Position numbers and translations under genes: made by a program. Source: Sinonovacula constricta (lineage: Eukaryota > Mollusca > Bivalvia > Cardiida > Solecurtidae). From it: DNA of 64,000 bases. Location of the stretch: assembly GCA_007844125.1 (NCBI GenBank), contig CM017555.1, positions 27,457,624 through 27,521,623 of the forward strand, in the 5' to 3' direction. The notes under the pieces are model-generated. The model saw only the letters and a program-made list of their open reading frames with translations. It searched no databases and was not told the DNA's origin. Shown here piece by piece: positions 11,806-22,800 of the stretch (the stretch's first letter is position 1; each line of letters opens with the position of its first letter).

Positions 11806-12559
11806 ACTATGTCTATACCAGATACATGTTAGGTACTACACACACACACATTTGATGGACAAAATGTTCACATAAAATCTCGCGATCACAGATACTATGT
11901 TATTCTCTTTATCATTGTGGTTCAACATTTTTGCTTTTGTGTGTTTTTTTATAGAAAAAATGCAAATTTGATCAAAGATAACAAAATCGACTGTTAAATT
12001 GTTTTGTTTTTAGTGTATAAAAGTTAAAGGTTTAAAAATTCTTAAAACAATGTTTAACATTTTGAATTAATAAATGTTGTCCTAGTAATACAAATTGGAG
12101 CGTTTTTGCTTTTGTTTTTCAAATTTAACAATTTACTTGAAATTATCGGCGGAAAATCGTCATCTCAACGCCATTTTAATAAGGTGTCACTGTTAACCAT
12201 GCATTCTCTTTGCAGGCGCAGTATTCATCGAAAAGAACCATCAACAGACGGTGGTTGCCAAAATAATGTTTATATACATAACAGTGAAAACTATTTACTG
12301 ATAATAGATTTATTTACTTCATAAAGTAAGCATACCATATTTTCGACGGCTTGGAAGTATGGTAAAAAGTAGTAAAACGGGTAAATACAAGTAACGTTAC
12401 AACGTCAACTAGCAGTATTGTCGATGGACCAGCTATTAAACATTATTATGGATCTGAAAGCATTAGTTATAATAAAAATCCAACAGTTTAACAGATGTCA
12501 ATATCACTATTTAAGTAAGGTCGTAAGAGGTGTAGCCTACACAGTGATCTTTTTCACGT
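11806..12559. other. AT-rich spacer
   Basis: A short (CA)n run lies near 11838-11850. No gene or recognised repeat otherwise. The open frame at 12106-12324 has no recognisable domain. Confidence 0.4.
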
Positions 12560-14089
12560 TATAAGCTGCACATCATTTAAGTCTGGTGGGTTAAAAGTGG
12601 ACGCAGTGCACCTCATGGCCGTTACAAGACGCACACCGTTTAAGACAGGTGGGTAATAGCTATGTACACAGTGCACCTTATGGCCGTTATAAGCTGCACG
12701 CCGTTTAAGTCAGGTGGGTAATAGATGTACACATTGCACTTTATGACCGTTAAAAGATGCACACCGTTTAAGTCAGGTAGGTAATAGATGTAAACAGTGC
12801 ACCTTATGGTCGTTATAAGCTGCACACCGTCTAAGTCAGGTGGGTAATAGATGTACGCATTGCACTTTATGACCGTTATAAGCTGCACACCGTCTAAGTC
12901 AGGTGGGTAATAGATGTACACATTGCACTTTATGGTCGTTATAAGACGCACACCGTCTAAGTCAGGTGGGTAATAGATGTACACATTGCACCTTATGACC
13001 GTTAAAAGATGCACACCGTTTAAGTCAGGTGGGTAATAGATGTAAACAGTGCACCTTATGGTCGTTATAAGACGCACACCGTTTAAGTCAGGTGGGTAAT
13101 AGATGTACACATTGTACTTTATGACCGTTAAAAGATGCACACCGTTTAAGTCAGGTAGGTAATAGATGTACACATTGCACTTTATGACCGTTAAAAGACG
13201 CACACCGTTTAAGTGGGGTGGGTAATAGATGTACACATTGTACTTTATGACCGTTAAAAGATGCACACCGTTTAAGTCAGGTGGGTAATAGATGTACACA
13301 TTGCACTTTATGACCGTTAAAAGATGCACACAGTTTAAGTCAGGTAGGTAATAAATGTACACATTGCACTTTATGACCGTTAAAAGATGCACACAGTTTA
13401 GGTCAGGTAGGTAATAAATGTACACATTGCACTTTATGACCGTTAAAAGATGCACACAGTTTAAGTCAGGTAGGTAATAAATGTACACATTGCACTTTAT
13501 GACCGTTAAAAGATGCACACAGTTTAAGTCAGGTGGGTAATAAATGTACTCATTGTACTTTATGACCGTTAAAAGACGCACACAGTTTAAGTCAGGTAGG
13601 TAATAAATGTACACATTGCACTTTATGACCGTTAAAAGACGCACACCGTTTAATTCAGGTGGGTAATAGATGTACACATGGCACCTTATGGCCGTTATAA
13701 GCTGCACGCCGTCTAAGTCAGGTGGGTAATAGATGTAGCCTACGCATTGCACTTCATGACCGTTACAAGCCGCACACCATTTAAGCCCGGTGGGCAATAG
13801 ATGTACACAGTGCACCTTATGGCCGTTACAAGCCGCATACCGTTTAAATGAGGTGGGTAATAGATGTACACGGTGCACCTTCTGGCCGTTATAAGCTGCA
13901 AACCGTTTAAATCAGGTGGATAAAGGTGTACACAGGGCACATTATGGTTGTACACTGTGTCGTATTATTGCCGTATTAAGCCACACACACATAAGAGGTG
14001 ACACATGGCACCTTATGGCCTGTATAAGCCACACAATGTTTAAGTCGGATGAGTAAAAGGTGCACACAGTGTCCCGTTAGGCCACGTTG
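12560..14089. repeat. 63-bp minisatellite, block 1
   Basis: About 22 units of 63 bp (for example GTCAGG at 12709 and at 12772), more decayed after 13960. Key unit parts: TCAGGTGGGTAATAGATGTA, ACATTGCACTTTATGACCGT and AAAAGATGCACACCGTTTAA. Because 63 is divisible by three, a minus-strand frame stays open for 412 codons (13878-12640) as 21-residue repeats of the type 'YYPPDLNGVRLLTVIKCN'. I regard this as a probable by-product of the unit length, not a demonstrated protein: there is no start context, splice pattern or known domain. Confidence 0.9.
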
Positions 14090-14101
14090 AGAATAAGGTG
14101 T

Positions 14102-14316
14102 TTGTTTGTTTGTTTATTGGGTTTATCGTCCCACCAACAGTATTTCAGTTATCTGGAGACGGTGTCCACTTGAAGCAGTTATAGTGCTGCCTTCACTGTG
14201 TATAGCATGCCGTGAACACCTGGCATGATACCACACCCAGTCACATTATCCTGACACCGGGCCAACCAGTCGTGGAACTACCCTTATATTTGCCTGAGCG
14301 TTAGCAAGGGAGCTAT
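14102..14316 (-). mobile_element. SINE family S3, copy inserted in the minisatellite, with TSD
   Basis: Starts with (GTTT)n followed by ATTGGGTTTATCGTCCCACC, AACAGTATTTCAGTTATCTG and GTGTCCACTTGAAGCAG, and ends CCTGAGCGTTAGCAAGGGAG. A perfect 12-bp direct repeat AGAATAAGGTGT flanks it (14090-14101 and 14317-14328), so both borders are fixed. It is the reverse complement of the copies at 30-185, 3640-3805 and 17101-17345. Confidence 0.88.
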
Positions 14317-14328
14317 AGAATAAGGTGT

Positions 14329-14870
14329 AAACAATTCTTCTCTATAAGACGCACACCACTGAAGTCAGGTGGAAATTCCTGCTGCTTATAACGACGACAA
14401 AGGTAATACCGAGTTATAGTCTGCTTTCAAGCTATTGCTCGTTCAGCCGACTTTACAGTTTTCCCATCTGACTTAAATGGTGTACGACTTTTAGTGGTCA
14501 TATGGGACACTATATGGGACCTTTTTCCCATCTGACTTTTAAAAATGGTTTCCGACTTTTAGTGGTCATGTGGGACACTATGTACAAAGTTTTCCCATCT
14601 GACTTAAATGGTGTACGACCTTCAGTGGTCAAATGGGACACTATGTACAAAGTTTTCCTATTTGACTTCAATGGTGTACGACTTTTCGTGGTCAAATGGG
14701 ACACCATGTACACTTTTTTTCCATCTGACTTTAATGGTGTACGACGTTTAGTAGTCATATGGGATACTATGTTCACCGTTTAGACAGATGACATAAACGG
14801 TGTATGCCTTTTAGTGGTCATATACTGTAACACGTAGATGTACACCGTTTACGTTCTAACAAAGTACGTA
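14329..14870. repeat. 63-bp minisatellite, end of block 1 and diverged inverted block 2
   Basis: 14336-14375 still reads in the orientation of block 1 (TATAAGACGCACACCACTGA, GTCAGGTGG). From about 14455 onward six or so units of the type CCCATCTGACTTAAATGGTG, TACGACTTTTAGTGGTCATA, TGGGACACTATGTACAAAG are clear but diverged reverse complements of the block 1 unit. The plus-strand translation 'FPSDLNGVR.LVV.WDTMYKV' matches the block 1 minus-strand translation 'YPPDLNGVRLLTVIKCNVYI' in the same frame. Confidence 0.8.
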
Positions 14871-15144
14871 CATTGTTTTATTGTCTTATGGTTAACATTT
14901 ATAAGCATTGCATAGCCTATTCATCCATTTCATTCAGTCGTTATATTCTGTGTGTAGCCACACACAACTATCGCTAAATATTCAATCATTTCACAATGTT
15001 GACTGTATTTAGATAGTTATGTTGCCAGTTAAATCCTATTGTTTGTGTTTTACCTGTTTAATGTTATCATTAAATTGTACAGGGCATTCATTATTTTCCT
15101 TTGCTGCACTTTTCGCTAGATGTTGATATTTGGATACGAGTTTA

Positions 15145-15180
15145 ACCCCGCCCACGTCGGACCATGACTCCGCCTATATC
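15145..15180 (+). promoter_or_regulatory. GC-box-like promoter candidate
   Basis: TTTAACCCCGCCCACGTCGG contains a CCCCGCCC (Sp/KLF-type) box in otherwise AT-rich sequence. It lies about 550 bp upstream of a perfect splice donor (AAG|GTAAGT at 15720/15721). If real it could drive a plus-strand transcript, possibly the cytokine receptor gene far downstream. Evidence is motif-level only. Confidence 0.25.
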
Positions 15181-15499
15181 ACCTGTACAATTAATGTTGA
15201 TTACCAATTTTTGGCGTAGAGATAAACAAAACTCTGTGTAGTCAATGAGCGACCTTCGTTTCTTTTCTTTGAGATTTTTTGTAAAATAGGGGAATTCCCT
15301 GAACAGTTTCGGTAGCTATGATTGGCGGGATGTCACGATGTTCAATTTTGGCAAGGTAGTGTACCTATTAAGTTAAAAGGAATTTTTCTATCGATTGCAG
15401 ACGAAATTTGAAACTTCCCTGTCGATGTCATTTCATGCACTGACAGTGTAAACTGTTCACGTACTTTTATAGATCGGTCGATTAACGTAGGACTTGCAT

Positions 15500-15720
15500 T
15501 CAATTCTTTGGTAAAAACGGTGTCATTTGACATGTGGTAGACGCTCAGTTGCCGTGACTGGTGTAAGAACGATGTAATTCATAAAACAAAATATATCTAT
15601 GTTGATCTATATAGTATATGGTGTTACGAACACAAGCCTGACAAGGGGAAACAAGTTGTGATCTTACAAGTTGATTTCTTCATTTACACACATACATACA
15701 TCATCCGTTTAAAAATTAAG
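15500..15720 (+). other. candidate non-coding first exon (5' end undefined)
   Basis: Ends at a perfect consensus donor AAATTAAG|GTAAGTAC. Short out-of-frame ATGs and stops mean it would be 5' UTR or non-coding. A chain with 21413-21606 and 44851-44974 would give the cytokine receptor a 29-kb 5' region, a common layout in animal receptor genes, but no transcript evidence is available here. Confidence 0.25.
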
Positions 15721-17100
15721 GTAAGTACATTTTTACTTTATGGCCTTACAAGTAGATCTGTTTTCATATTAGTTTAAAACACATTCTTTTAGGAGTTGTC
15801 AGTTGACTTTCTGTTCAGTTATTTCTGTTGGTTTACTCATTTTCCCCACGACATTTTATGCATATAGATAATTTCTGACTATATATTAGAATGTATGCAT
15901 GCTTATGTCCTTGATCATGTAGCTCAAATTACACTTTAATTTTTTTTTTTTTTTTCACAAAAGTTCACTTATTGTTTATAGTTTGGAACTTTTTGTATAA
16001 GGTCAATTGGGAAGTTTGTTAAAACTCATGCTAATTAATTCCACTTGATTGCCTACTTCCTGGGTAGAACAAGTACTAAGGTAGTAACTACCTTGAGCAA
16101 TGTGCATGAATACCGGTAGTCTTGCTCTAGAACTAATTTTAAAACATTCTGATAAGTTAAAAATGAAAACCTGAGACACCACCTCCCCTCAATCGCCCCC
16201 TACTTCTAAATCCAAGGTATTCGGCACAAGACCATAGCATATGCCTGCTAAAAGTAATACTTTTAAAGTTTTAACATAAATTGCAATTTTTTTCTAAGTT
16301 GACACATTTTTTTACTTTTCCAGCAGAGCATGGCAAACCCTTTCTGAGTTTTTACTCCTGAAATAATTAGGAAGTTAAATTGTTCATTTATATTCTAGTT
16401 AACAAAGAGTCTGATACATTTGTCAAAAACTTGCACACAGTCTGTGAGGTAATAATAAGGTACTATAGTCTCATAGTCTCCTCTAAGTGTAATTCTCCCT
16501 AGCCTTTATTCTAAGGAAGAAACTTAACATTATTTTTAAGACATTCAAAATGGCCTTCTTTAGGGCTTCCCAAGATAACACCATGCTGTGTCTTGTTAGA
16601 TAACAAATGGACGGGTTATTAACTACACTGCAATTCATCAGCAAGACTAATCCCACCCCTACCTTTATACTACAGCAGCTTGCCTGGACACACCCCACCT
16701 TCAAAATCTCACAGCCTCAGAAATCTCATGGTAGATGAGTTGATCCAACCAGACTGCCATATAAGTCCCTGCTGAGATGATGGGACATCAGACTCATACA
16801 TGTTTGTTACCTGTAACAACCTGTGCAATTATAATATGACATGCATGAAGTAGATTAAGGGTACAACGATGTATTAATGTGTTTGTCAGCTCTTCAGAGA
16901 ATTACCCATGGTTCAAAAGCATGATCAGTAATGGTTAGCAAATGACAGATGTCTACTTAGACAACATGTAGGTACATGTTTGTGGAGAAATTTTCTCTCA
17001 CTGATTTAGCAACCAAGTTTACATCTTATAGCAAAATGCACTGAGTCTGTTAAAAATAAGATCAATGAAAGAAATATATAAAACATTTCACAGAGTCATA
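15721..17100. other. AT-rich spacer or intron
   Basis: Contains a poly-T run at about 15941-15956. No coding exon or clear repeat family was recognised. The open frame at 16483-16704 has no domain. Confidence 0.4.
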
Positions 17101-17345
17101 AGGTCTGGTAGTGCAATTGGTACCAGAGCCTCCTGGCCATGAAATACCAACGTTGTCAAAAATAGTTGTGATATTGCTGCCTTGCTAATGCTCAAGCAAA
17201 TATAAGGGTAGTTCCATGATGCGTTGGCCCAGTGTCAAGATAATGTGACTGGGTATGATATCATGCTAGGTGTTCATGGCATGCTATACACATTGCCAGC
17301 AGCACTATATCTACTTCAAGTGGACCTGTCTCCAGATAAATTCCA
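17101..17345 (+). repeat. SINE family S3, copy with tRNA-like head
   Basis: Begins GGTCTGGTAGTGCAATTGGT and continues through CCTCCTGGCCATGA, GCTAATGCTCAAGC, AGTTCCATGATG, CAGTGTCAAGATAATGTGAC to CTTCAAGTGGACCTGTCTCC. The 3' tail is missing; it abuts the 3' end of the hAT-type pseudogene fragment. Confidence 0.65.
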
Positions 17346-18120
17346 TAAAAGTCAACCACATGTTTCATCTCCTCCTCATAGCCAGATGTACCTGTGACAG
17401 ATTTCACTAAATGTCCTCTAGGTGTTGGTATGTCCTGTAACTGGGCTGGTCAAAACAGTCAGTGATGTTAATGATAGCAAGGTCCAGCACCTCGTAGTAC
17501 TGCTGTCGGTACATATCTTCCCTTGAAGCCGGATAATCTGACGAAGTGTTCCCAGTCTCTAAACCTCTTAGGCATTTTTTGTTTTCGAGGAAGCGATGGC
17601 TGGTTGACTTCACACCTGTCAATTTGCTCATTTACGTGAGACCAGAATTTGTCATACTCAGTTTTAGTGCAGAGTTCACGTAGAGTGTTGACCTTTATGG
17701 CTGCCTGCGTCTGACCCTCCGCTGGGGACATGTCTTTATGTTGCAGAGACCTGCTCAGGCTGTCAGTAGGACGGAGAACTTCATAACCAAGACATGCTCC
17801 AAACAAGAAATCAAATAACCTCATTTTAGTCTCTACACCAGTTACACGTGCATGAATTTCACCATCTTTAGTGGCACACTTCCCAAAGGGCACTGTATAG
17901 TTCTGCAAAACACTGTCTAAGCTTACAGTCCATCTAGTTAGCACAGGGTGCGAAACCGGGGCATATCGGGACGCATTTCCTGTTTTATGTCTTGTAGTTT
18001 CACATCACGTTTAGGAGAGAACTTTATCAACTTTGACATTTTATACACTGTGTCCATGGTGTCTCTCATCACCTTTGACACTTTCATTGTGGCGCCTTTC
18101 ATTTTTACGCAGACTGCTTA
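17346..18120 (-). pseudogene. hAT-family transposase / ZMYM1-like pseudogene fragment
   Basis: Reading the minus strand from 18120, consecutive frames give 'KFSPKRDVKLQDIKQEM', 'PRFRTLC', then 'TRWTVSLDSVLQNY', 'FDFLFGACLGYEVLRPTDSL', 'SRSLQHKDMSPAEGQ', 'FWSHVNEQID', 'LPRKQKMPKRF', 'REDMYRQQYYEVLDLAI' and 'EEEMKHVVDFYG'. This is the order found in the hAT-derived catalytic-core proteins annotated as zinc finger MYM-type 1-like (RTLCPTRWTVR, LQ.K.LSA.EGQ, LPR..K.P.R, YRQ.YYEALDL). It needs frameshifts near 17940, 17560 and 17410, so it is inactive. The N-terminal zinc finger and C-terminal dimerisation domain are not present. Confidence 0.82.
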
Positions 18121-18329
18121 GTTATTCTTATTGTATAACTTCATGACATTGAAGGTAGTAATTATTTTTAGTCATTGTACTTGAAATTCTTATCAGTATA
18201 CAGAAACTTAAAAGCCACTTGGTCATAGTTGGTCAAATCGAAATTTTTAAAAATTTTGTTTAAAGAAAAGCAAAACTCTGTTGAAACAAATTAAATAATG
18301 GAATATAATATAACCTGATCACTAGATTT

Positions 18330-18600
18330 TTGTGGACAGGCTGTCCTTCAAAATATAATGTTGTCTTTAACTTGGAAGATATCAAAATTATTGCGACACT
18401 TTCTAACTACTTTAATGGTTTTAGCTCAGCAACCTACTCTATCTCTGAACTGTGCATGTGGATATATATGCCATGTCTATACATCAGTCAAAGACATTAT
18501 GCTGATTGACTTGATAGTAATACAATAATTTAAATACAAATACATGTGTATATATGAAGTGTGGAAGTGAGTCATGTATCTCAGGTAAATTGTAACTAAT
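18330..18600 (+). repeat. dispersed repeat family E, copy 1
   Basis: Contains ATCTCTGAACTGTGCATG, ATATATGCCATGTCTATACA, TCAGTCA, CTGATTGACTTGATAGTAAT, ACAATAATTTAAATAC and ATATGAAGTGTGGA. Similar strings in the same order occur at 38850-39080 and 43600-43760, with a shorter match at 27750-27845. No terminal repeats or coding capacity were seen, so the type is unknown. Confidence 0.5.
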
Positions 18601-20135
18601 TTTAACTAAAGAGGCTTTCCTGTTCAGGATTATAGTAATAGATAGTTCTCAGAGCTATGTCAATTCATTTCAAGAAATACATTCATGTCTGGTAGGAACA
18701 AAAGAGATTGAAACCTCACTGGGCCAAATTTTAATCCAAATGAGGATTCTAAGTAAACACTGTTTAACTTGCCCTCAAATAACTTGAACCGATAAACTCG
18801 ACAAACGAACGTATTCTATCATTAGGTTAAAAACCATCAATTTGGAATATGTCACTCACTATTGAGATATGTGGTCTACTGGCCATTCTAACCTTCAAAT
18901 CATCAGTTTGAGTCCAGCTGTGGACAATAAGTTTTGCTGAAAAAATGTTTGAAGATTTATGATTGGTCTGTTGTGTTTAATGCCCATATATTAATGATGG
19001 TTCTCCAACTGACACCGCTCAATAAAGCCACCCTGTTGATGTACCAGAACCCTTTTTTTTTCTCCATATGAGTCTGAAAATATTCGAAAAATTGAAAAAT
19101 ATTGAGCTTTTCATGTGAACGTTATATTTAATCGGTTTTCAATGTGACCTAGTGAAGACATCTTGGCTATATATGCTGTAAGACTGTGATTGCCTACAAT
19201 TTATGGCTATAGATTTACTATATAGACACACACACATAAAATGAGCAGCACAAATTTTACAAGGATAGAAAAAATACAAGCAAATTTTTATTTAGAAAAA
19301 AAAAAAAATTTTTTTTTTATCTTGAGTTGAACCTGCGACCCATTAGTTACTTCATTGCAAATATGGGACACTTACACACTGAGGGCTACTAGCATTTTAT
19401 CATGAAAAGTTTAACAAGTTAACCGAGAGTAGCCTACAGATTTAACCAAATATGCACTGAGGGCAAGTTCAACATTTTTATTAATGCTGGTTGACCCTTT
19501 CAAAATCATAACAAAGGATATAGGTCTACCACAAGCATTGAGTCGTGCAGTAGTTACATAATTTGGACTTGTCCAGGTAAAAGGGATAGAACCATGTATA
19601 AATGATAATAAATCCTGCTATAAAATAGTATATTTTATATTTGAGTAGTCCAGTGGTCTATGATGCTCATGTTTTGATCTATGAGTCATAGGTTCGAGTC
19701 TCCTAAAATACACTTTTTTACTTTGTTGTGTGCATTTTGATTTTTTATACTTATTTACAATGGTATACATGTGTTTCTACAGATTTTATTGCTGCATAAT
19801 TATGTTAATAATGAAAAAAAATCAATTTTTTTAAATAATCTGTTTTACTTTTCTCAGACCCACAGGAAATATATGTTTTTTATTGTTGCGTGTGATTCTG
19901 GTGCATTTTGAATACAGAATGGTATTTAAGGAGACATAAGTTGGGCCTTTTTTTCATACAGTGTCATGCGCCATGAAATCGTCTGTTATGTTTCTGCTTA
20001 ACGAATCTTAGCGACCGCAGATAGACTGACCCAAAGGTCACAGCTCAGAGGTCATAGTTGACCTATATGTTGAAATTTGAATGTAGACATTATACTTGTC
20101 ACAATGTATGATAGAATCATACAAAACAGATATGT
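18601..20135. other. spacer with scattered tRNA-like relics
   Basis: A weak tRNA-like string with box B-like GGTTCGAGTC at about 19640-19715, and a reverse one around 19320-19385 (TTGAACCTGCGACCC), suggest old SINE heads. A (CA) run lies at 19226-19236. No gene was recognised. Confidence 0.35.
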
Positions 20136-20139
20136 ATCA

Positions 20140-20212
20140 AAACTCAGTGGTGCAATCAGCAGAGCACTTGACTGCCATCCAAACGGTCCTGGGTCTGAAT
20201 CCTACACAAACC
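20140..20212 (+). other. tRNA-like sequence (SINE head or tRNA relic)
   Basis: AGTGGTGCAATCAGCAGAGC resembles box A and GGTCTGAATCC resembles box B at tRNA-like spacing. Arm pairing is poor and no isotype can be assigned, so this is more likely a decayed SINE head than a working tRNA gene. Confidence 0.4.
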
Positions 20213-20524
20213 AAGCCTTTTTTATTATTACATTTTTTCCTTTTTCAAATTTACAGCTCCCAAGTTTTATCAGGGATTAGGTTTAGTATTATTTTAAACT
20301 GTATACAACATGCTTGCCAGTGGTATTAAGACAAAATAGCCTATAGAATATGCATGCAAGTATTTATAAATTTCTGCTTTTTAATGGACTAAAAAAGGAG
20401 AAAAAACTCTTTTAAATTATCTTCAGTCTTTTGGAAACAGGATTTGCTAGAAGCAGATAGTTGGCTATCCTTCACTTTGAAATTATCCCATTAATAAATG
20501 TACAGTGAACACACAGATTGCATG

Positions 20525-20605
20525 GGGGAGCCCATGGCATAGGTAAAATCATCAATTTGTAACTCCTCTGACATGTTATCTGTCCTATGGGTTTGAGTCC
20601 AGATC
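20525..20605 (+). repeat. SINE family S2, head fragment
   Basis: GAGCCCATGGCATAGG, TCAATTTGTAACTCCTCTGAC and GGGTTTGAGTCCAGATCTTG match the tRNA-derived head of the S2 copies at 22595-22770 and 23765-23985 (CTCCTCTGAC, GGTTCAAGTCCC). It is followed at once by a reverse S2 body (20660-20800), making an inverted pair. Confidence 0.6.
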
Positions 20606-20659
20606 TTGGTGAGAAGTTTAAGGGAAGTAACCACCTTGATCTGGGTGTGCACTTATGGC

Positions 20660-20800
20660 TTTACCAAACCACTGATAGTTATTATGGCCAGCTATTTGGA
20701 TGGAGGAAGACCTTTGAAAAAAAAGTCTGGGTAGAGTAGAACTGCTCCTGTACTGCCAGTTAGCTAGAAGACCTCTACACATTAAGTCCGACACTCCTAC
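20660..20800 (-). repeat. SINE family S2, body fragment
   Basis: Reverse complement contains AGGTCTTCTAGCTAACTGGC, GCAGTTCTACTCTACCCAGA and GTCTTCCTCCATCCAAATAGCTGG, matching the S2 body. Confidence 0.6.
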
Positions 20801-21360
20801 ACCCCTGCAACTGCACACCACCCCCCACCACCCACCTAAAATAATGTATTAAATATTTTAATAGATAATTTGCCAAGCAAACTTTCTAACCATAAAAAGA
20901 TAACATTCAAATCAGCAGAAGACAGGCAATTAAATGCTGTACATATCCACATTAACTGCAACATGTGACCTTGAAAACATGTTACCTCACTGTTTGCAGA
21001 TTTTATTTTACATTTCCCTTTTCCTTTGAATACTCAGATAATGTTTTTTAAGAGCATTTGAAAATTATACATGCAAGCATTTAACACTCTCTTATATAAT
21101 TATATAATGTATATAATATAGAAAATGATAGTTCATTTTTTAAAAACATTTTTACTATATCACTTGATTTGTTTAGCATGTCCCCGCCACATTCATTTTT
21201 CTAATTATTATTATTACTTATAATTTTAATGACAATAGACTGTTGAAAACATCTTTATTTATAGTCTTATTAGACAATATGAACAGATCAATTTATCAAC
21301 AGAACTAATCAGAAATCTTCAATATAATAACCAATTATTTATACTCAAGTTTAAAACTCT

Positions 21361-21399
21361 ACCTCCTATAATATGCTTTACCTCCTATAATATGCTTTA
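21361..21399. repeat. 20-bp tandem duplication
   Basis: ACCTCCTATAATATGCTTT occurs twice in direct succession just before the candidate acceptor at 21411-21412. Confidence 0.8.
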
Positions 21400-21412
21400 T
21401 TGTTTTATCTAG

Positions 21413-21606
21413 GGCTGCATTTTTCTTCAGAGAAATGGGCACCCAAACAACCATCTTGTTTAGATGACAACAGAAAATGATTTACGCCACAACTGAAGTG
21501 TAGCTTGTGTATGCAAGATGGATCTGGATAAGCTATGTTAACAGACTCAATGTATCTCTAGCTTGTGCATTTACCTGAGGACCACATGCATGTCAAACCG
21601 GATCAG
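21413..21606 (+). other. candidate non-coding internal exon
   Basis: Bounded by TGTTTTATCTAG| and a perfect donor ATCAG|GTAAGTG. Contains several ATGs with short frames, so it would be 5' UTR or part of a non-coding RNA. Possible link between the donor at 15720 and the receptor exon 1 acceptor at 44850; unproven. Confidence 0.25.
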
Positions 21607-22416
21607 GTAAGTGTTTTTGAGCTTAGTAGGACAGATTTACATTGCTGCATGCTGATAACAATATAAACACTATGCTGATAAATAAAGTTATGTTATAATA
21701 CATGTTACATATACATATGCTGTAAAATGTTATATACACACTGTGTGTCAACATCATTAAATGGTTTGTTATGTGCTTAGTTTGATTGACCAATTGACAA
21801 TAATGTTGTTGTCTTCTTAAAATATATTTTTTTCTGATTTTGCAAACTGAAAGGGTTTATTATAACAGAAAAAGAGTATTGTTAATTCAACAACACATAT
21901 GACAGACATATTTTAATGTCAGTTATAATGATAAAAACCTTTTCAATGTGTCATTTTGTTTGAGGCTTAAAGGTGGTATCTAACAGTTTGCCTATATCAA
22001 ATACAGGTAATGTTTGCTCATTGTTTTGAGGAAATTTAGGCATAATTTCTGCATAGACTCCATCCTTAAATTCTAAACAAAGACGATTTTTAAACACTAC
22101 CGGTACCACAACTGTTACAGTACAAAATGTGAAATAAATCAGTCTAGATGTTCATTCTTTCCAAATCTTTGAATAAGCACTGTTACAGTCCTTTTTGAAA
22201 CAAAACCCCATTTTGAAATAACTACTTAAATGTTTTTTTTTGTTTCAAAACGGGTTGTAATGTCCAACCACTTGTGAAATAAGTTAATTAAACTGATGTA
22301 TATGATAAACTTAATGGACGCTTGGCGAAATATTGAAATATGCGTATATAGAAAGAGTTGCTTATGGCTTGAAACGTTGAAAAACTTTTAAAACAATCTT
22401 TTTATAATATAACCAT
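21607..22416. other. AT-rich spacer
   Basis: No gene or clear repeat; the phrase TTAAAGGTGGTATCTAACAGTTT at about 21968 resembles one at 41134, hinting at another low-copy dispersed repeat. Confidence 0.35.
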
Positions 22417-22488
22417 TTAAGTGCTGAAAACACCATTAGGGCTGGGTATGTGAATGGGTTGAATGGTGTTTTCATCAAATAGTGTTAA
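22417..22488. mobile_element. short palindromic MITE with TTAA ends, copy 1
   Basis: TTAAGTGCTGAAAACACCAT at the left is inverted at the right as AATGGTGTTTTCATC...TTAA. About 72 bp. Related copies: 37350-37452 and 51029-51113, partials near 38175 and 54643. TTAA ends suggest piggyBac- or Kolobok-type mobilisation. Confidence 0.6.
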
Positions 22489-22594
22489 TGTTAAAGTAAG
22501 CCATCACCATCATGACTACCAACATGGGCATAGCTGTCATTATCATGTATTCATAATCTTGGGTAAGCTTAACCATAACATTGATACATTAATG

Positions 22595-22770
22595 CAGTGT
22601 TTGTGATCTAGTGGGTAGAGTCACCGACACCTCTGACTTTATGTGAGTTGGAGTCTGGATTGTGGCAAGAACTTTCATGACTGTAAAGAGGTCTTACAGC
22701 TGACCTGCAGTGTGCCGGTGGTTCTACGTAGTTATCTATTTGGAGTCTTCAGCTAATAATAGCAGCTGGA
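22595..22770 (+). repeat. SINE family S2, copy
   Basis: tRNA-like head (ATCTAGTGGGTAGAGTC, GAGTTGGAGTCTGG) followed by the family body AGGTCTTACAGCTGACCTGC, AGTGTGCCGGTGGTTCTAC. Ends shortly before the target duplication of the 22801 element. Confidence 0.7.
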
Positions 22771-22800
22771 TTTACTGTTAGACCATGAAGTGTGTTTATA

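Noticed and set aside
12640..13878. 412-codon minus-strand open frame as a protein-coding gene
   Set aside because: It is made entirely of a 63-bp minisatellite, where a unit length divisible by three keeps a frame open without selection. No start context, splice signals or known domain. Kept only as a finding to test.
20140..20212. Functional tRNA gene
   Set aside because: Box-like motifs are present but the stems do not pair convincingly and no anticodon loop is clear. Better explained as a SINE head.
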